Assembly: GCF_008692035.1 (NCBI RefSeq)
Contig: NZ_VTFG01000001.1
Span: 1,116,001-1,180,000, forward strand
Source of the DNA: Pseudomonas marginalis
GTDB lineage: Bacteria; Pseudomonadota; Gammaproteobacteria; Pseudomonadales; Pseudomonadaceae
DNA length: 64,000 nt
Direction: 5' to 3'
Shown: piece after piece, positions 1-10,354 of the stretch
Numbering within the stretch: position 1 is the first letter of the stretch
Layout of the letters: every line of letters starts with the position of its first letter
Notes under the pieces: generated by a model
Seen by the model: the letters and a program-made list of their open reading frames with translations, nothing else
The model's database searches: none
What the model was told of the DNA's origin: nothing
Program-made: the position numbers and the translations under genes

Positions 1-3000
1 GGACATGATGCTGGTGTCGTAGTCGGTCCAGGCCGAACGCGGCAGCTCGAACATGCGCTGGCGCTCGACGAAGCTGGTGGCCGGGTTCGGGTTCGGGTCG
101 ATGAAGATATGCAGGTGGTTGAAGGCCGCGACCAGTTGCAGCTTGTCGGACATCAACAGGCCGTTACCGAACACGTCACCGGCCATATCGCCGACGCCCA
201 CCACGGTGATGCTGTCTTCCTGCACATTGATGCCGCGCTCACGGAAGTGACGCTGCACACCGACCCACGCGCCCTTGGCGGTGATGCCCATTTTCTTGTG
301 GTCGTAACCGGCGGAACCACCGGAGGCGAACGCATCGCCCAGCCAGAAGCCGTAGTCGATGGCGATGCCGTTGGCGATGTCGGAGAAGGTCGCGGTGCCC
401 TTGTCCGCGGCTACCACCAGGTACGGGTCATCGTCGTCATGGCGCACGACGTTGGCCGGCGGCACCAGGGCGCCATCCTTGAGGTTGTCGGTGATGTCCA
501 ACAGGCCGGAAATGAAGATGCGGTAGCAGGCGATGCCCTCGGCCGCGATCTCGTCACGGCTGCCGCCCAGTGGCAGGCGACGCGGCAGGAAGCCGCCCTT
601 GGCGCCCACCGGCACGATCACCGAGTTCTTCACTTGCTGGGCTTTGACCAGGCCAAGCACTTCGGTACGGAAGTCTTCTTCACGGTCGGACCAGCGCAGG
701 CCGCCACGGGCCACGTTGCCAAAGCGCAGGTGCACGCCTTCGACGCGGGGCGAGTAGACGAAGATTTCAAACTTCGGCACCGGCTTGGGCAGCTCAGGGA
801 TCGCGCGCGGGTCGAACTTGAAGCTGAAGTACGACTTGTTCTGGCCGTTGGCGTCGGTCTGGTAGAAGTTGGTGCGCAGGGTGGCCTTGATCAGGTCCAG
901 GTAGCGACGCAGGATGCGGTCTTCGTTGAGCACCTGGACGTCGTCCAGGGCGGTGAGGATCGCTTGTTCCAGGCGCTGCTGCTTGTCTTCCAGGTCATCG
1001 GCGGTGAGCTTGCGCGCCAGGTAGAAGCGGGTCTTGAACAACCGGGTCAACTCGCGGGCGATGTCGGTGTGGTTGTTCAGGGTGCTGGCGATGTAGCCGA
1101 GGTCGAAGCCCAGGCGGATCTGCTTCAGGTAACGGGCGTAGGCACGCAGCAGCGCGACGTCGCGCCATGGCAGGCCGGCGGTGAGTACCAGGCGGTTGAA
1201 CGCATCGTTCTCGGCATCGCCATGCACGATGTGCACGAACGCGTCCTGCAGGGTGTCGTTGAGCTGCTGGATGTCCAGGTTCACGCCTTCGGCGGCGATG
1301 AACGCAAAATCGTGGATCCAGAACTCGCGGCCGTTGGCATGACGCAGGCGGTACGGGAACTCACCCAGCACGCGCAGGCCGAGGTTTTCCAGGATCGGCA
1401 ATACGTCGGACAGCGCCAGCGGGGTATCGGCGTGATACAGCTTGCAATGCAGCTCGCGCTGGCCGGACACCTGGCCCAGCGGCTGATAGAAGCTCATCAC
1501 CAGCGGGTTGGCTTCGGTGAGGCTGAGCAGGTGCTGCATGTCGACCACAGCCGAATGCGCAGCGAAACGCTCGCGGTAGCCGGCCGGGAAGCCTTTCGGG
1601 AAATCCGCCAGCACGTTGGTGCCGTGGGCTTCGCCGAAGCTTTCCACAACGAGGCTGGAGTAGTCGTCCTGCCAGCTGCGGCAGGCCTGCACCACTTCTT
1701 TTTCCAGTTGCAACGGGTCGATGTCCAGGCGGTTCTTCGGGTCGACCCGCAGAATCAGCTGCACGCGCGCCAGCACGGATTCGGAGAAGAAGGTCCAGAA
1801 CTCGCAGTCCGAGGCTTTCAGGCGATCCATCAGCACTTGCTGGATCTTCTGGCGCACTTCGGTGGAGTAGATGTCGCGCGGCACGTAGGCCAGGCAGTAG
1901 CAGAAACGACCGTACGGGTCTTTGCGCAGGAACACGCGGATCTTGTTGCGTTCCTGGATCTGCACGATCGACATCACGGTGCTGAACAGCTCGTCGACCG
2001 GGGTCTGGAACAGGTCGTCACGGGGCAGCACTTCAACGACTTGAGCAAGCTCCTTGCCCAGGTGCGCCTTGGCCTGGAAGCCCGAGCGACGCTCGATTTC
2101 CGCGACCTTGCGGCGGATATACGGGATGACGCGTACGCTTTCGCCGTACACCGACGAGGTGTAGAGGCCCATGAAGCGGCACTCCTTGATCACCTTGCCG
2201 TCGGCATCGATCTGGCGGATCGACACGTAGTCCGGGTAAGCCGGGCGGTGTACACGGCTCGGGTGCGCGGCCTTGGCGAACGACAGCACGGTCGGCTCGC
2301 GCAGGTACGACACGGCGTAGTCTTCGATGCGCAGGTCGTCGGCGGTGAGGCCGGCGCGCAGCAGCTTGGTCAGACCGAGGAACGAGTTGGCGTCATATTC
2401 GATATGACCGCCGTCCGCCTCGTCACGTACCACGAACTCTTCATAGCCGAGGAAGGTGAAGTGGTTGCCCACCAGCCATTCCAGGAAGTTCTTGATCTCG
2501 GCTTTTTCTTCGCCGTCGATGCCGAACGGGCTGGCGTCGATACCGTCGAGCAGCTCCTGGACCTTGGCCTTCATCGGTTCGAAATCGGCCACGGCCACGC
2601 GCACTTCGCCCAGTACCTGCTCAAGCTCTTTGCTCAGCACGTTGAGTTCGGCGGCGTTGGCGCAGCGGTCGATTTCCAGGTACATCAGCGATTCTTGCTC
2701 GATGCCTTCGCCCTGGGTGCCCTTGGGCAGGATTTCCAGCAACTCGCCCTTGGTGCCACGGCGCACGCTGAGCACGGTGGTCTGCAGGGTGTGGATGCTG
2801 TAGCCACGGCGGTTCAGCTCGGTGCGTACCGAGTCCACCAGGAATGGCAGGTCATGGTGCAGCACTTCGACCGCGGTGTGGGTCGATTGCCAGCCATGAC
2901 GTTCGTAATCGGGGTTGTAGACCCGCACTTGCGGTTGGGTGTGATCAAAGCGCTCAAGCAGGCGCCAGGCAGACAGGGTGCAACCGGCCAGGTCGGAAAG

Positions 3001-3156
3001 GCGACGCTGGGTCAGTTCATCCAGGGAAATGATGCCGAAGAATTGTTCAGCGAACAGCGCCACTTGTGGCAGTGCCTGTTCACTGATGTGCTGCGCCAGT
3101 GCCGCTTGCAGTTGATGCTGGAAGTCGGCCTTGCTGGCTGCGGTGAAGAACGCCAT
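1..3156 (-). CDS. gdhB: NAD-specific glutamate dehydrogenase, large type (N-terminal part; runs off the left edge)
   Basis: Oxidatively deaminates glutamate to 2-oxoglutarate with NAD+, in the cytoplasm. The reverse strand reads open from an ATG at 3156 (MAFFTAASKADFQHQL...) for 1052 codons without a stop and leaves the window. Family members are about 1,600 residues, so the C-terminal third is missing here. The visible part contains the N-terminal regulatory region typical of the large GDH family (for example HTAVEVLHHDLPFLVDSVR and FLEWLVGNHFTFLGYEEF). The family assignment is from remembered similarity to Pseudomonas GdhB. A long plus-strand open frame across the same DNA is an antisense shadow. 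The gene stands alone and faces left, with about 490 bp of non-coding DNA upstream. Confidence 0.93.
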   Translation of the reverse strand, partial: MAFFTAASKADFQHQLQAALAQHISEQALPQVALFAEQFFGIISLDELTQRRLSDLAGCTLSAWRLLERFDHTQPQVRVYNPDYERHGWQSTHTAVEVLHHDLPFLVDSVRTELNRRGYSIHTLQTTVLSVRRGTKGELLEILPKGTQGEGIEQESLMYLEIDRCANAAELNVLSKELEQVLGEVRVAVADFEPMKAKVQELLDGIDASPFGIDGEEKAEIKNFLEWLVGNHFTFLGYEEFVVRDEADGGHIEYDANSFLGLTKLLRAGLTADDLRIEDYAVSYLREPTVLSFAKAAHPSRVHRPAYPDYVSIRQIDADGKVIKECRFMGLYTSSVYGESVRVIPYIRRKVAEIERRSGFQAKAHLGKELAQVVEVLPRDDLFQTPVDELFSTVMSIVQIQERNKIRVFLRKDPYGRFCYCLAYVPRDIYSTEVRQKIQQVLMDRLKASDCEFWTFFSESVLARVQLILRVDPKNRLDIDPLQLEKEVVQACRSWQDDYSSLVVESFGEAHGTNVLADFPKGFPAGYRERFAAHSAVVDMQHLLSLTEANPLVMSFYQPLGQVSGQRELHCKLYHADTPLALSDVLPILENLGLRVLGEFPYRLRHANGREFWIHDFAFIAAEGVNLDIQQLNDTLQDAFVHIVHGDAENDAFNRLVLTAGLPWRDVALLRAYARYLKQIRLGFDLGYIASTLNNHTDIARELTRLFKTRFYLARKLTADDLEDKQQRLEQAILTALDDVQVLNEDRILRRYLDLIKATLRTNFYQTDANGQNKSYFSFKFDPRAIPELPKPVPKFEIFVYSPRVEGVHLRFGNVARGGLRWSDREEDFRTEVLGLVKAQQVKNSVIVPVGAKGGFLPRRLPLGGSRDEIAAEGIACYRIFISGLLDITDNLKDGALVPPANVVRHDDDDPYLVVAADKGTATFSDIANGIAIDYGFWLGDAFASGGSAGYDHKKMGITAKGAWVGVQRHFRERGINVQEDSITVVGVGDMAGDVFGNGLLMSDKLQLVAAFNHLHIFIDPNPNPATSFVERQRMFELPRSAWTDYDTSIMS

Positions 3157-3647
3157 CTGTGGTACTCCGCTTGGGCTTGTTATTGATGGAAGCGTCGCGT
3201 GTTATCCCCTGGTGGGGAGACCGTCAGCTCTGTTCGCTGGTAACGAGTTAAGCACCATAAACGAATCAGAGTGACAGGTGGGTGAAGCTGGACAAGACAA
3301 TGAGGTCACATACAACTTCCATAAGATGCGCACCTTGCCGGGTGACGGTACGACGGGCAGGTCAGGCGCCTGGCACGTGCACATCCGTTGCGCAGCTTAA
3401 CGAGTGTGGGAAGCCGGGTGCTTGCGGTGCTGCGACATATTCGGTCATCGGTACGCAGGCTTGGGGTTGCGACTTGGGCAACCCGGAATTTCCGGTAGAA
3501 AAACCGGCTATTTTTCCGCCACCGAGTACCGAAAATGACTGGTAGAGCCCGACAGGTCATGCACTGGGTCTGACACAGGAAGCAGCACAAAATTCGCCGC
3601 AATGGCACAATTGCCTACGCAACGCCCTACCCCAGACAGGATTCCCC
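3157..3647. other. Intergenic region between gdhB and the next gene
   Basis: About 490 bp separate the divergent starts at 3156 (-) and 3648 (+). No convincing gene was found; short open frames on both strands lack ribosome binding sites and recognisable protein character. It should hold the promoters of both neighbours. A small palindrome CCGGAATTTCCGG lies near 3482-3494, followed by an A/T-rich stretch. No clear -10/-35 or sigma-54 element was identified. Confidence 0.6.
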
Positions 3648-4001
3648 ATGCTGCAACTGAAAACCGACGCCCTGATGGCCACCCCGTGCGACGACGAAGA
3701 AGACAACATGGCCATGCTCTGCTGCCACGGCAGGAACGGCGAGATGTTCATGCTCACCCGCTACCCCGACGAAGACGAAGTGGAGCTGACCTGGGACTAC
3801 GAGCCGTCGACCCTGGACGGGCTGAAAGTCACCCTCAGCGATACGACATTGCGGGTAGAGCTGGCGGCGGGCGATGCCGATGCACTGGGCGGCAAGGACC
3901 AATTGGAGATAACCCACGCCACCGCCGCAGCGGAGATGGCAGAAGTGGAACAGACCCTGCAGAACATTCTCAAGGGCACCGGCACCTACATCCGCGCCTG
4001 A
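3648..4001 (+). CDS. Small acidic protein of unknown function
   Basis: 117 residues (MLQLKTDALMATPCDD...GTGTYIRA). The ATG at 3648 follows a CAGGA-type ribosome binding site. The N-terminal third is rich in Asp and Glu (CDDEEDNMAML, RYPDEDEVELTWDYE). There is no signal peptide or membrane segment, so the product is probably cytoplasmic. Codon use is GC-rich like the rest of the chromosome. I do not recognise the family. A downstream perfect hairpin at 4046-4067 separates it from the protease gene, so it is probably monocistronic. Confidence 0.75.
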   Translation: MLQLKTDALMATPCDDEEDNMAMLCCHGRNGEMFMLTRYPDEDEVELTWDYEPSTLDGLKVTLSDTTLRVELAAGDADALGGKDQLEITHATAAAEMAEVEQTLQNILKGTGTYIRA

Positions 4002-4045
4002 ATCGCACTGGCGCAGCCTTCACCGATGCCCTTGACCGTTGGTCG

Positions 4046-4067
4046 GTACTGTTATTTCTAACAGTAC
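4046..4067. promoter_or_regulatory. Perfect palindrome upstream of the protease gene
   Basis: GTACTGTTA-TTTC-TAACAGTAC is a perfect 9-bp inverted repeat with a 4-base loop, 60 bp before the protease ATG. No T-run follows, so it is more likely an operator or mRNA structure than a classical terminator. Confidence 0.45.
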
Positions 4068-4126
4068 CCGGCCCCGTGTTTCCGGCCTTAGCTGAGCAAA
4101 GCAACGGTGACTGCACGGGTGCCTCG

Positions 4127-6697
4127 ATGAAATCCATCAGCAAGTTTCTGGCTATTGGCCTTTTGGCCACGGCTTCATCAGCGCTGGCGGCATCCGCAGC
4201 CAACATTGACTACTCACATTTGATCCTGCTGATCAAAGATGACGGATCCAGGTCGCGAAATCTTCAGGACCTCGTCGACCCCTCCAGCACCTTCCAGCAC
4301 CGCGTGCCCAACATCAAGCCGCTGGTAACGCCGAGCAAGGCCCGCACGCTGGCGGATGTAGAAGCCCTGCGCCGGCATCGACTGGACCGCTACTACATCG
4401 TCGACACCCGCCACTTGAGCCACAGGCAGGCTGACGCACTGCGCCAGCAACTCAAGCAAGACCCGGTCATAGAAGACGTCGACTTTGAACCCGTGGTGGA
4501 GGGCATGCACGAGGACAAGGCCGACCCCATCGCGGGCAGTGCGCGCAGCGGCATACCGGACCATACCGGACGCCAGTACTACCTGCTCGGCCGACAAGCC
4601 GTACCGCCCTACAACATCGGCGGTGTAAACGCGGTGAAGGCCTGGACCGTACCCGGTGGCAAGGGCAACAACATGCGGGTGATCTCTTCGGAGATCGATC
4701 ATTGGGCCTACAACCACGTGGACCTGCCCAAGCCTTTCCTGGAAGTCGATGCAGGGGCTATCACCGGCTACCACGACACGGCCAGCGTCGGCACCATCGG
4801 CTCCAGGGACAACGGCTTCGGCACCACCGGCATCGTGCCCCATGCACAACTGGGTTATTCGCAATATGGCCCCAGCCGATTGCTGCAAACCGCCGAACTG
4901 CTGAGCCCCGGCGATGTGGTGCAATTGGGCGTGCATATGAATTACACGCCCTTTCCAGCAGTCGGTTGCAGCCAGAACTGCTACATGCCCGTGGAATACA
5001 ACCGAACGGTACGCGACATCATCACCTACCTGACCATGGAAAAAGGTGTGCATGTCGTACTGGCTGCGGCAAACGGCAATATCAACCTGGACCACCCCTA
5101 CTTCAGCGGCTACTTTGATCGCAACAGATTCGATTCCGGCAGCATCTACGCGGGCGCCGTGTACCCCACGAGCGGTTTGAGAGCCTATTACTCCCAATAC
5201 GGCCGACGCGTCGACCTGTTCAGTTGGGGCGGCTCCGTCACCACGACGACCTGGACCACCGCCAACCCCACCAGCGCCTATACCCACACCTACAGCGGCA
5301 CCTCCTCCGCCAACCCGATCATTGCCGGGGTGATGGCATCGCTGCAAGGTGTGGCGCGGGCCAATGGCCTGGGCAACCTCGCCCCCAAGGAGCTGCGCAG
5401 GATCCTGGTAGAAACCGGCTATCCACAAGCCAACGGCAACCGCACCGAGATTGGCGTGCAGCCGGACCTGGAGGCCGCCATCCGCAAACTGCTTGCCGAC
5501 GGCGCCGGCCAACCGCCCACGGGCCGGCTGGCCATCCCCGAGCAAGCCAAATCGGGAGAGACGTTCAACGGCCATGTCTATGCGCAATCGCCCACGCAAA
5601 AACCGCTGACCTATCGCTGGAATGCCGACGGGTTTACCCCTCCGGACGGGGATGGGCCGACCTTGTCATTGACCGCACCGCCCGTAACCGCCGATACCCT
5701 GACCTCGATTTCCGTGGCGGTGTCCGACGGCACCCACACCCTCAACCTGAGGGAAAACATCACCATCAAGGCCCCTGACGCGCCTCCGGTCGGCGACTGC
5801 GCCGCCCCCTGGATTGCGAGCAAGGTGTATGCCGTGGTCGGCGAAAAAGTCTCCTACAGCGGTTACAACTACCAAGTGGCGCACTGGACGCAAAACGCTC
5901 GTCCCGATCTGAACTTTGTTGAAACCGGCTCCGCCAAGCCCTGGCGACGCCTGGGCACCTGCGGCAGCGGGCTGCCGGTCGCCAGGATCACCGGCCCCTC
6001 CAGCGTTGAAGCCGGCAAGGCGGTGCTGCTATCGGGGGCTTCCTCCACGGGCCAAGGCTTGCGCTTCGCCTGGGCGGCCACTGGCTTCAACCCGGATTCT
6101 TCGGCGCAAGCGTCCAGCAGCTTCATTGCCCCGAATACGGCGGGAACACGCGTCATCACCCTGACCGTCACCGATGAACGCGAGCGCCGCGCAACCGCCA
6201 GCCACACCCTCACGGTGACCACCGGCACCCCCGCCAACCGCCCACCCGTCGGCAGCCTGCAGGGCAGCGAAACGGTCGATTCGGGCCAGGTCGTGAGCTT
6301 CATCGCCAACGCCAGCGACCCTGACGGCGACCCGATGAGCTACACCTGGACGCGCCCGACCGGCTTCACCGGCACCATCGGCAATACCCGCAGCGTCACC
6401 CTCACCGCCCCTGCCGTCAGCGGCGATACCCGCGTCACCGTCAGTGTCGTGGTCAGTGACGGGCGCGGCGGTACGCTGCGACTGGAGAAACCGATCACCG
6501 TCAAGGCCCCGCCACCTTCGGGCAGTTGCCGCGACATTCCGGCGTGGTCGCCCACCAAGGTGTATTCAACCTACGCAGAGTCGGTGGCGTACAACGGCAT
6601 GGTCTACAAACAGAACTTCTACAGCCGCGACAAACGCCCGGATCTCAACTCTGCCGTGCACAGCCAGCCTTGGCATCCCGGGGTGCCCTGCCGTTGA
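4127..6697 (+). CDS. Secreted subtilisin-like (S8) serine protease with Ig/PKD-like repeats and two chitin-binding-like modules
   Basis: 856 residues. The start at 4127 gives a clean signal peptide (MKSISKFLAIGLLATASSALA), although no strong ribosome binding site is visible. A prodomain-like region (about 25-150) precedes the catalytic domain. The probable triad is D191 (SSEIDHW), H216 (YHDTASVGTIG) and S393 (SGTSSANPIIAG); the last matches the GTSxAxP subtilase signature. After the protease come Ig/PKD-like segments (about 465-545, 620-695, 705-795). Two short Cys-bounded, Trp-rich modules (CAAPWIASKVYAVVGEKVSY... and CRDIPAWSPTKVYSTYAESV...) resemble CBM5/12 chitin-binding domains; the second ends the protein. 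This suggests an extracellular protease targeted to chitinous or polysaccharide surfaces such as insect cuticle or fungal wall. The fold calls are by motif; the ligand is inferred. Confidence 0.85.
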   Translation: MKSISKFLAIGLLATASSALAASAANIDYSHLILLIKDDGSRSRNLQDLVDPSSTFQHRVPNIKPLVTPSKARTLADVEALRRHRLDRYYIVDTRHLSHRQADALRQQLKQDPVIEDVDFEPVVEGMHEDKADPIAGSARSGIPDHTGRQYYLLGRQAVPPYNIGGVNAVKAWTVPGGKGNNMRVISSEIDHWAYNHVDLPKPFLEVDAGAITGYHDTASVGTIGSRDNGFGTTGIVPHAQLGYSQYGPSRLLQTAELLSPGDVVQLGVHMNYTPFPAVGCSQNCYMPVEYNRTVRDIITYLTMEKGVHVVLAAANGNINLDHPYFSGYFDRNRFDSGSIYAGAVYPTSGLRAYYSQYGRRVDLFSWGGSVTTTTWTTANPTSAYTHTYSGTSSANPIIAGVMASLQGVARANGLGNLAPKELRRILVETGYPQANGNRTEIGVQPDLEAAIRKLLADGAGQPPTGRLAIPEQAKSGETFNGHVYAQSPTQKPLTYRWNADGFTPPDGDGPTLSLTAPPVTADTLTSISVAVSDGTHTLNLRENITIKAPDAPPVGDCAAPWIASKVYAVVGEKVSYSGYNYQVAHWTQNARPDLNFVETGSAKPWRRLGTCGSGLPVARITGPSSVEAGKAVLLSGASSTGQGLRFAWAATGFNPDSSAQASSSFIAPNTAGTRVITLTVTDERERRATASHTLTVTTGTPANRPPVGSLQGSETVDSGQVVSFIANASDPDGDPMSYTWTRPTGFTGTIGNTRSVTLTAPAVSGDTRVTVSVVVSDGRGGTLRLEKPITVKAPPPSGSCRDIPAWSPTKVYSTYAESVAYNGMVYKQNFYSRDKRPDLNSAVHSQPWHPGVPCR

Positions 6698-6703
6698 AGC
6701 AGA

Positions 6704-6733
6704 GGCGGTGAGCGGGCACGCCTGCTCACCGCC
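6704..6733 (+). terminator. Rho-independent-like terminator after the protease gene
   Basis: GGCGGTGAGC, a 10-base loop, then GCTCACCGCC form a perfect 10-bp GC-rich stem 6 bases after the stop codon, followed by CTTTG. Confidence 0.7.
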
Positions 6734-6884
6734 CTTTGTGCCTCTCACACAATTTTCCTACAAGTTTTGCTAAAAATACCCCGCGTGCCGTTAGTCGCCA
6801 CCCCCTGCCATGCATTAAAGTAGGCGCCCCAGGCTGTCGTTTGTTACATGACGCACAGGCTCATCTCTCCAGGAACCGTCATCG

Positions 6885-7844
<960 letters not shown>

Positions 7845-7849
7845 AGTCG

Positions 7850-8782
7850 ATGAACGCAAGCGATGGGGTGCGCGTCACGCTCAGCGAGCTGATCGAGATG
7901 CGCCACCGCGTGCGCGAAGTGCAGCTGTTTTCCACGCCAAGCCAGCGCAGCCCGCTGATCGGCCTGCACCACTCCAAGCTGCGCGGGCGCGGTGTCGACT
8001 TCGACCAGGTGCGCGTGTACCAGGCCGGCGACGACGTGCGCACCATCGACTGGCGCGTCACCGCGCGCACCCAGGAGCCGCACACCAAGCTGTTCCACGA
8101 AGAACGCGAACGACCGATTTTCATCATGGTGGAGCAAAGCTGCCGGCTGTTTTTCGGCTCGGGGCAGATGTTCAAGTCGGTGCTCGCCGCTCAAGCCGCC
8201 AGCCTGATCGGCTGGGCCGCGTTGGGGCACAACGACCGCGTCGGCGGGCTGGTGTTCGGCGACAACGAGCACTACGAAATCAAGCCGCGCCGCAGCAAGC
8301 AAAGCCTGCTGCAATTGCTCAACCGCCTGGTGCGCGTCAACCAGAGCCTGGACACCGAAAGCCGCCCGGAGGCCGACGCCCTGGGCATGGCCCTGCGCCG
8401 TGGCCGCGAAGTGCTGCGTCCCGGCAGCCTGGTAATCGTGATCTGCGACGAACGTGCCCTCACCGAGGGCGCCGAGCAGCAATTGAGCCTGCTGTCACGC
8501 CATTGCGACTTGCTGCTGTTGCCGATCTCCGACCCGCTGGACCACGCGCTCCCTGCCGCCGGGCTGCTGCGTTTTGCGCAGCGTGGGGCGCAATTGGAAC
8601 TGGATACCCTGAACTTCGATTTGCGCCAGGCCTACAAGGCCCAGGCCGAAGCGCGCATCGCCCGCTGGGAACTGCTCGCGCAGAAACTGCGAATCCTGTT
8701 GATGCCCCTGAGCACCCAGAGCGAAATGGTCGAACAACTGCGCGAATACCTCAACCCGCAACGCCCGGTTAAAAAGCAATGA
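7850..8782 (+). CDS. DUF58 domain protein of the MoxR/Bat operon
   Basis: About 310 residues. It carries the DUF58 core: YQAGDDVRTIDWRVTART followed by a VWA-like region (PIFIMVEQSCRLFFGSG...). It is cytoplasmic, with no membrane segment. I chose the ATG at 7850; a TTG at 7841 overlapping the moxR stop is an alternative and adds three residues. The end overlaps the next gene by 4 bp (ATGA), indicating translational coupling. The family is known to travel with MoxR ATPases and is thought to form complexes with them; the molecular role is not established. Confidence 0.9.
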   Translation: MNASDGVRVTLSELIEMRHRVREVQLFSTPSQRSPLIGLHHSKLRGRGVDFDQVRVYQAGDDVRTIDWRVTARTQEPHTKLFHEERERPIFIMVEQSCRLFFGSGQMFKSVLAAQAASLIGWAALGHNDRVGGLVFGDNEHYEIKPRRSKQSLLQLLNRLVRVNQSLDTESRPEADALGMALRRGREVLRPGSLVIVICDERALTEGAEQQLSLLSRHCDLLLLPISDPLDHALPAAGLLRFAQRGAQLELDTLNFDLRQAYKAQAEARIARWELLAQKLRILLMPLSTQSEMVEQLREYLNPQRPVKKQ

Positions 8783-9273
8783 GCAGCCTCGACCAACTGC
8801 AACCGCTGATCGCCCCGCCGCCCATCGGCTTCTGGCCGCCCGCGCCGGGCTGGTGGCTGTTGCTGCTGGTCATCCCGCTGCTGGGTTGGGGGGTGTGGTC
8901 GCTGCGCCGCTTCTTGCCGACTCGACGCCCCCTGGCCCGCGCCGAACAACCGCTGGACCCGCTGCGCATCGCCGCCCTGGCGGAATTGGCGCTGATGCCC
9001 AAACCCTACGATGGCGCGCCCGCCGGTGCCTGGCTGCAACAGCTCAATGGCCTGCTCAAGCGCCTGTGCCGCAACGACTATCCCTATAGCCAGAGCCATA
9101 CCCTCAACGGCCGCAAATGGCTGGCATTCCTCGACAACCGTTGCCCCGCCGCCGGCCTCACGCGCTGGATGGTGCTGGTGGAGGGAGCCTACAAACCCGA
9201 ATGCAAACTCGACGACAAGGCCATCGCCGGCCTGACCCAAGCGGTCGACACCTGGATTCGCAAACATGTTTGA
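8779..9273 (+). CDS. DUF4381 membrane protein
   Basis: 164 residues. A proline- and tryptophan-rich N-terminus (IAPPPIGFWPPAPGWW) leads into one transmembrane helix (about 27-47), then a basic stretch and a cytoplasmic C-terminal domain. This layout is characteristic of DUF4381 proteins between DUF58 and BatA genes. It overlaps its upstream neighbour by 4 bp and its downstream neighbour by 8 bp, so it is translated as part of the operon. Its function is unknown; it probably anchors part of the MoxR/Bat complex at the inner membrane. Confidence 0.87.
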   Translation: MSSLDQLQPLIAPPPIGFWPPAPGWWLLLLVIPLLGWGVWSLRRFLPTRRPLARAEQPLDPLRIAALAELALMPKPYDGAPAGAWLQQLNGLLKRLCRNDYPYSQSHTLNGRKWLAFLDNRCPAAGLTRWMVLVEGAYKPECKLDDKAIAGLTQAVDTWIRKHV

Positions 9274-10354
9274 GTTCGCCTGGCCGTGGATCTTCGTCCT
9301 GTTGCCCTTGCCCTGGGTGATGCGGTTCATCCTGCCGGCGGCCGACAGCGGCGAGCCCGCCCTTAAAGTCAGCTACCTCGGCGATCTCGAAAGCCTGGCC
9401 CGCCGCCGTGCGCGGGTGAACCTGCCGGGCTGGCGCCAACAGGCGCCCTTCGTGGTGCTGTGGCTGCTGCTGCTGACCGCCGCTGCGCGCCCGGAATGGC
9501 TGGGCGAACCACTGCCGATTGCCGCCAGCGGCCGCGATTTGCTGGTGGCGGTGGACGTGTCCGGCTCCATGGACTTCCCCGACATGCACTGGCAGGACGA
9601 AGACGTCAGCCGCCTGAACCTGGTCAAGCACCTGCTCGGCGACTTCCTTGAAGGCCGCGAAGGCGACCGCGTGGGCCTGATCCTGTTCGGCAGCCAGGCC
9701 TATCTCCAGGCGCCGCTGACCTTTGACCGCCGCACCGTGCGCACCTGGCTGGATGAAGCGCGCATCGGCATCGCCGGCAAGAACACCGCCATTGGCGATG
9801 CCATTGGCCTGGCGTTGAAACGCCTGCGCCAGCGGCCTGCGCAAAGCCGCGTATTGATCCTGGTCACCGATGGTGCCAACAACGCCGGGCAGATCAACCC
9901 ACTGACCGCCGCGCGCCTGGCGGCCGAAGAAGGGGTGAAGATCTACCCCATCGGCATCGGTGCCGACCCCGAGCAAACCGGTTCCCTGGGCATCCTTGGC
10001 GTCAACCCGAGCCTGGACCTCGACGAGCCGGCACTCAGGGCGATTGCCGAAGCCACCGGCGGCCAATACTTCCGTGCCCGCGATGGCCAGGAGCTGGAAG
10101 CGATCAAGGAGACACTGGACAAGCTCGAGCCCGTCGAACAGCAACCGACCCAGGCGCGCCCGGCGCAGGCGCTGTACAGCGGACCGCTGGCCCTGGCGCT
10201 GATCCTGAGCATGTTGCTGGTGATCCACGAACGCTGGCCGAACAACGCTCTGCAACGCGGGTTCAACAAACTGTCGAGCAAGGGGATCTTCCTGCAACAG
10301 CATCCGGAATGGCGCCAGCGCCTTAAACGCCTGCGTCTGCGGAGGCGTCGATGA
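9266..10354 (+). CDS. BatA-like inner-membrane VWA protein
   Basis: 362 residues. Two N-terminal membrane segments (about 5-22 and 56-72) precede a von Willebrand factor A domain with an intact MIDAS motif (VAVDVSGSMDF, DxSxS). A further metal-site element (TDGANNAGQ) and a C-terminal membrane helix (LALALILSMLLVIHE, near 310-325) follow. The expected topology places the VWA domain in the periplasm. It overlaps the next gene by 4 bp. In related operons BatA partners with MoxR and has been linked to envelope stress tolerance; that role is carried over by family. Confidence 0.9.
   Translation: MFEFAWPWIFVLLPLPWVMRFILPAADSGEPALKVSYLGDLESLARRRARVNLPGWRQQAPFVVLWLLLLTAAARPEWLGEPLPIAASGRDLLVAVDVSGSMDFPDMHWQDEDVSRLNLVKHLLGDFLEGREGDRVGLILFGSQAYLQAPLTFDRRTVRTWLDEARIGIAGKNTAIGDAIGLALKRLRQRPAQSRVLILVTDGANNAGQINPLTAARLAAEEGVKIYPIGIGADPEQTGSLGILGVNPSLDLDEPALRAIAEATGGQYFRARDGQELEAIKETLDKLEPVEQQPTQARPAQALYSGPLALALILSMLLVIHERWPNNALQRGFNKLSSKGIFLQQHPEWRQRLKRLRLRRRR

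Noticed and set aside
109..3186. 1025-codon open frame on the plus strand
   Set aside because: It lies antisense to gdhB, whose reverse-strand translation is clearly a real protein; the plus-strand product is His/Gln/Val-rich shadow sequence typical of GC-rich DNA.
3599..3620. Sigma-54 promoter (TGGCAC...TTGC) before the small acidic protein
   Set aside because: The spacing between TGGCAC and TTGC is 2 bases instead of 5.
3602..4126. Upstream extension of the protease frame to 3602
   Set aside because: It overlaps the small acidic protein gene and adds 175 unrelated residues before a clean signal peptide at 4127.
4214..5599. 461-codon minus-strand frame antisense to the protease
   Set aside because: Shadow of a real gene; no ribosome binding site and composition typical of antisense frames.
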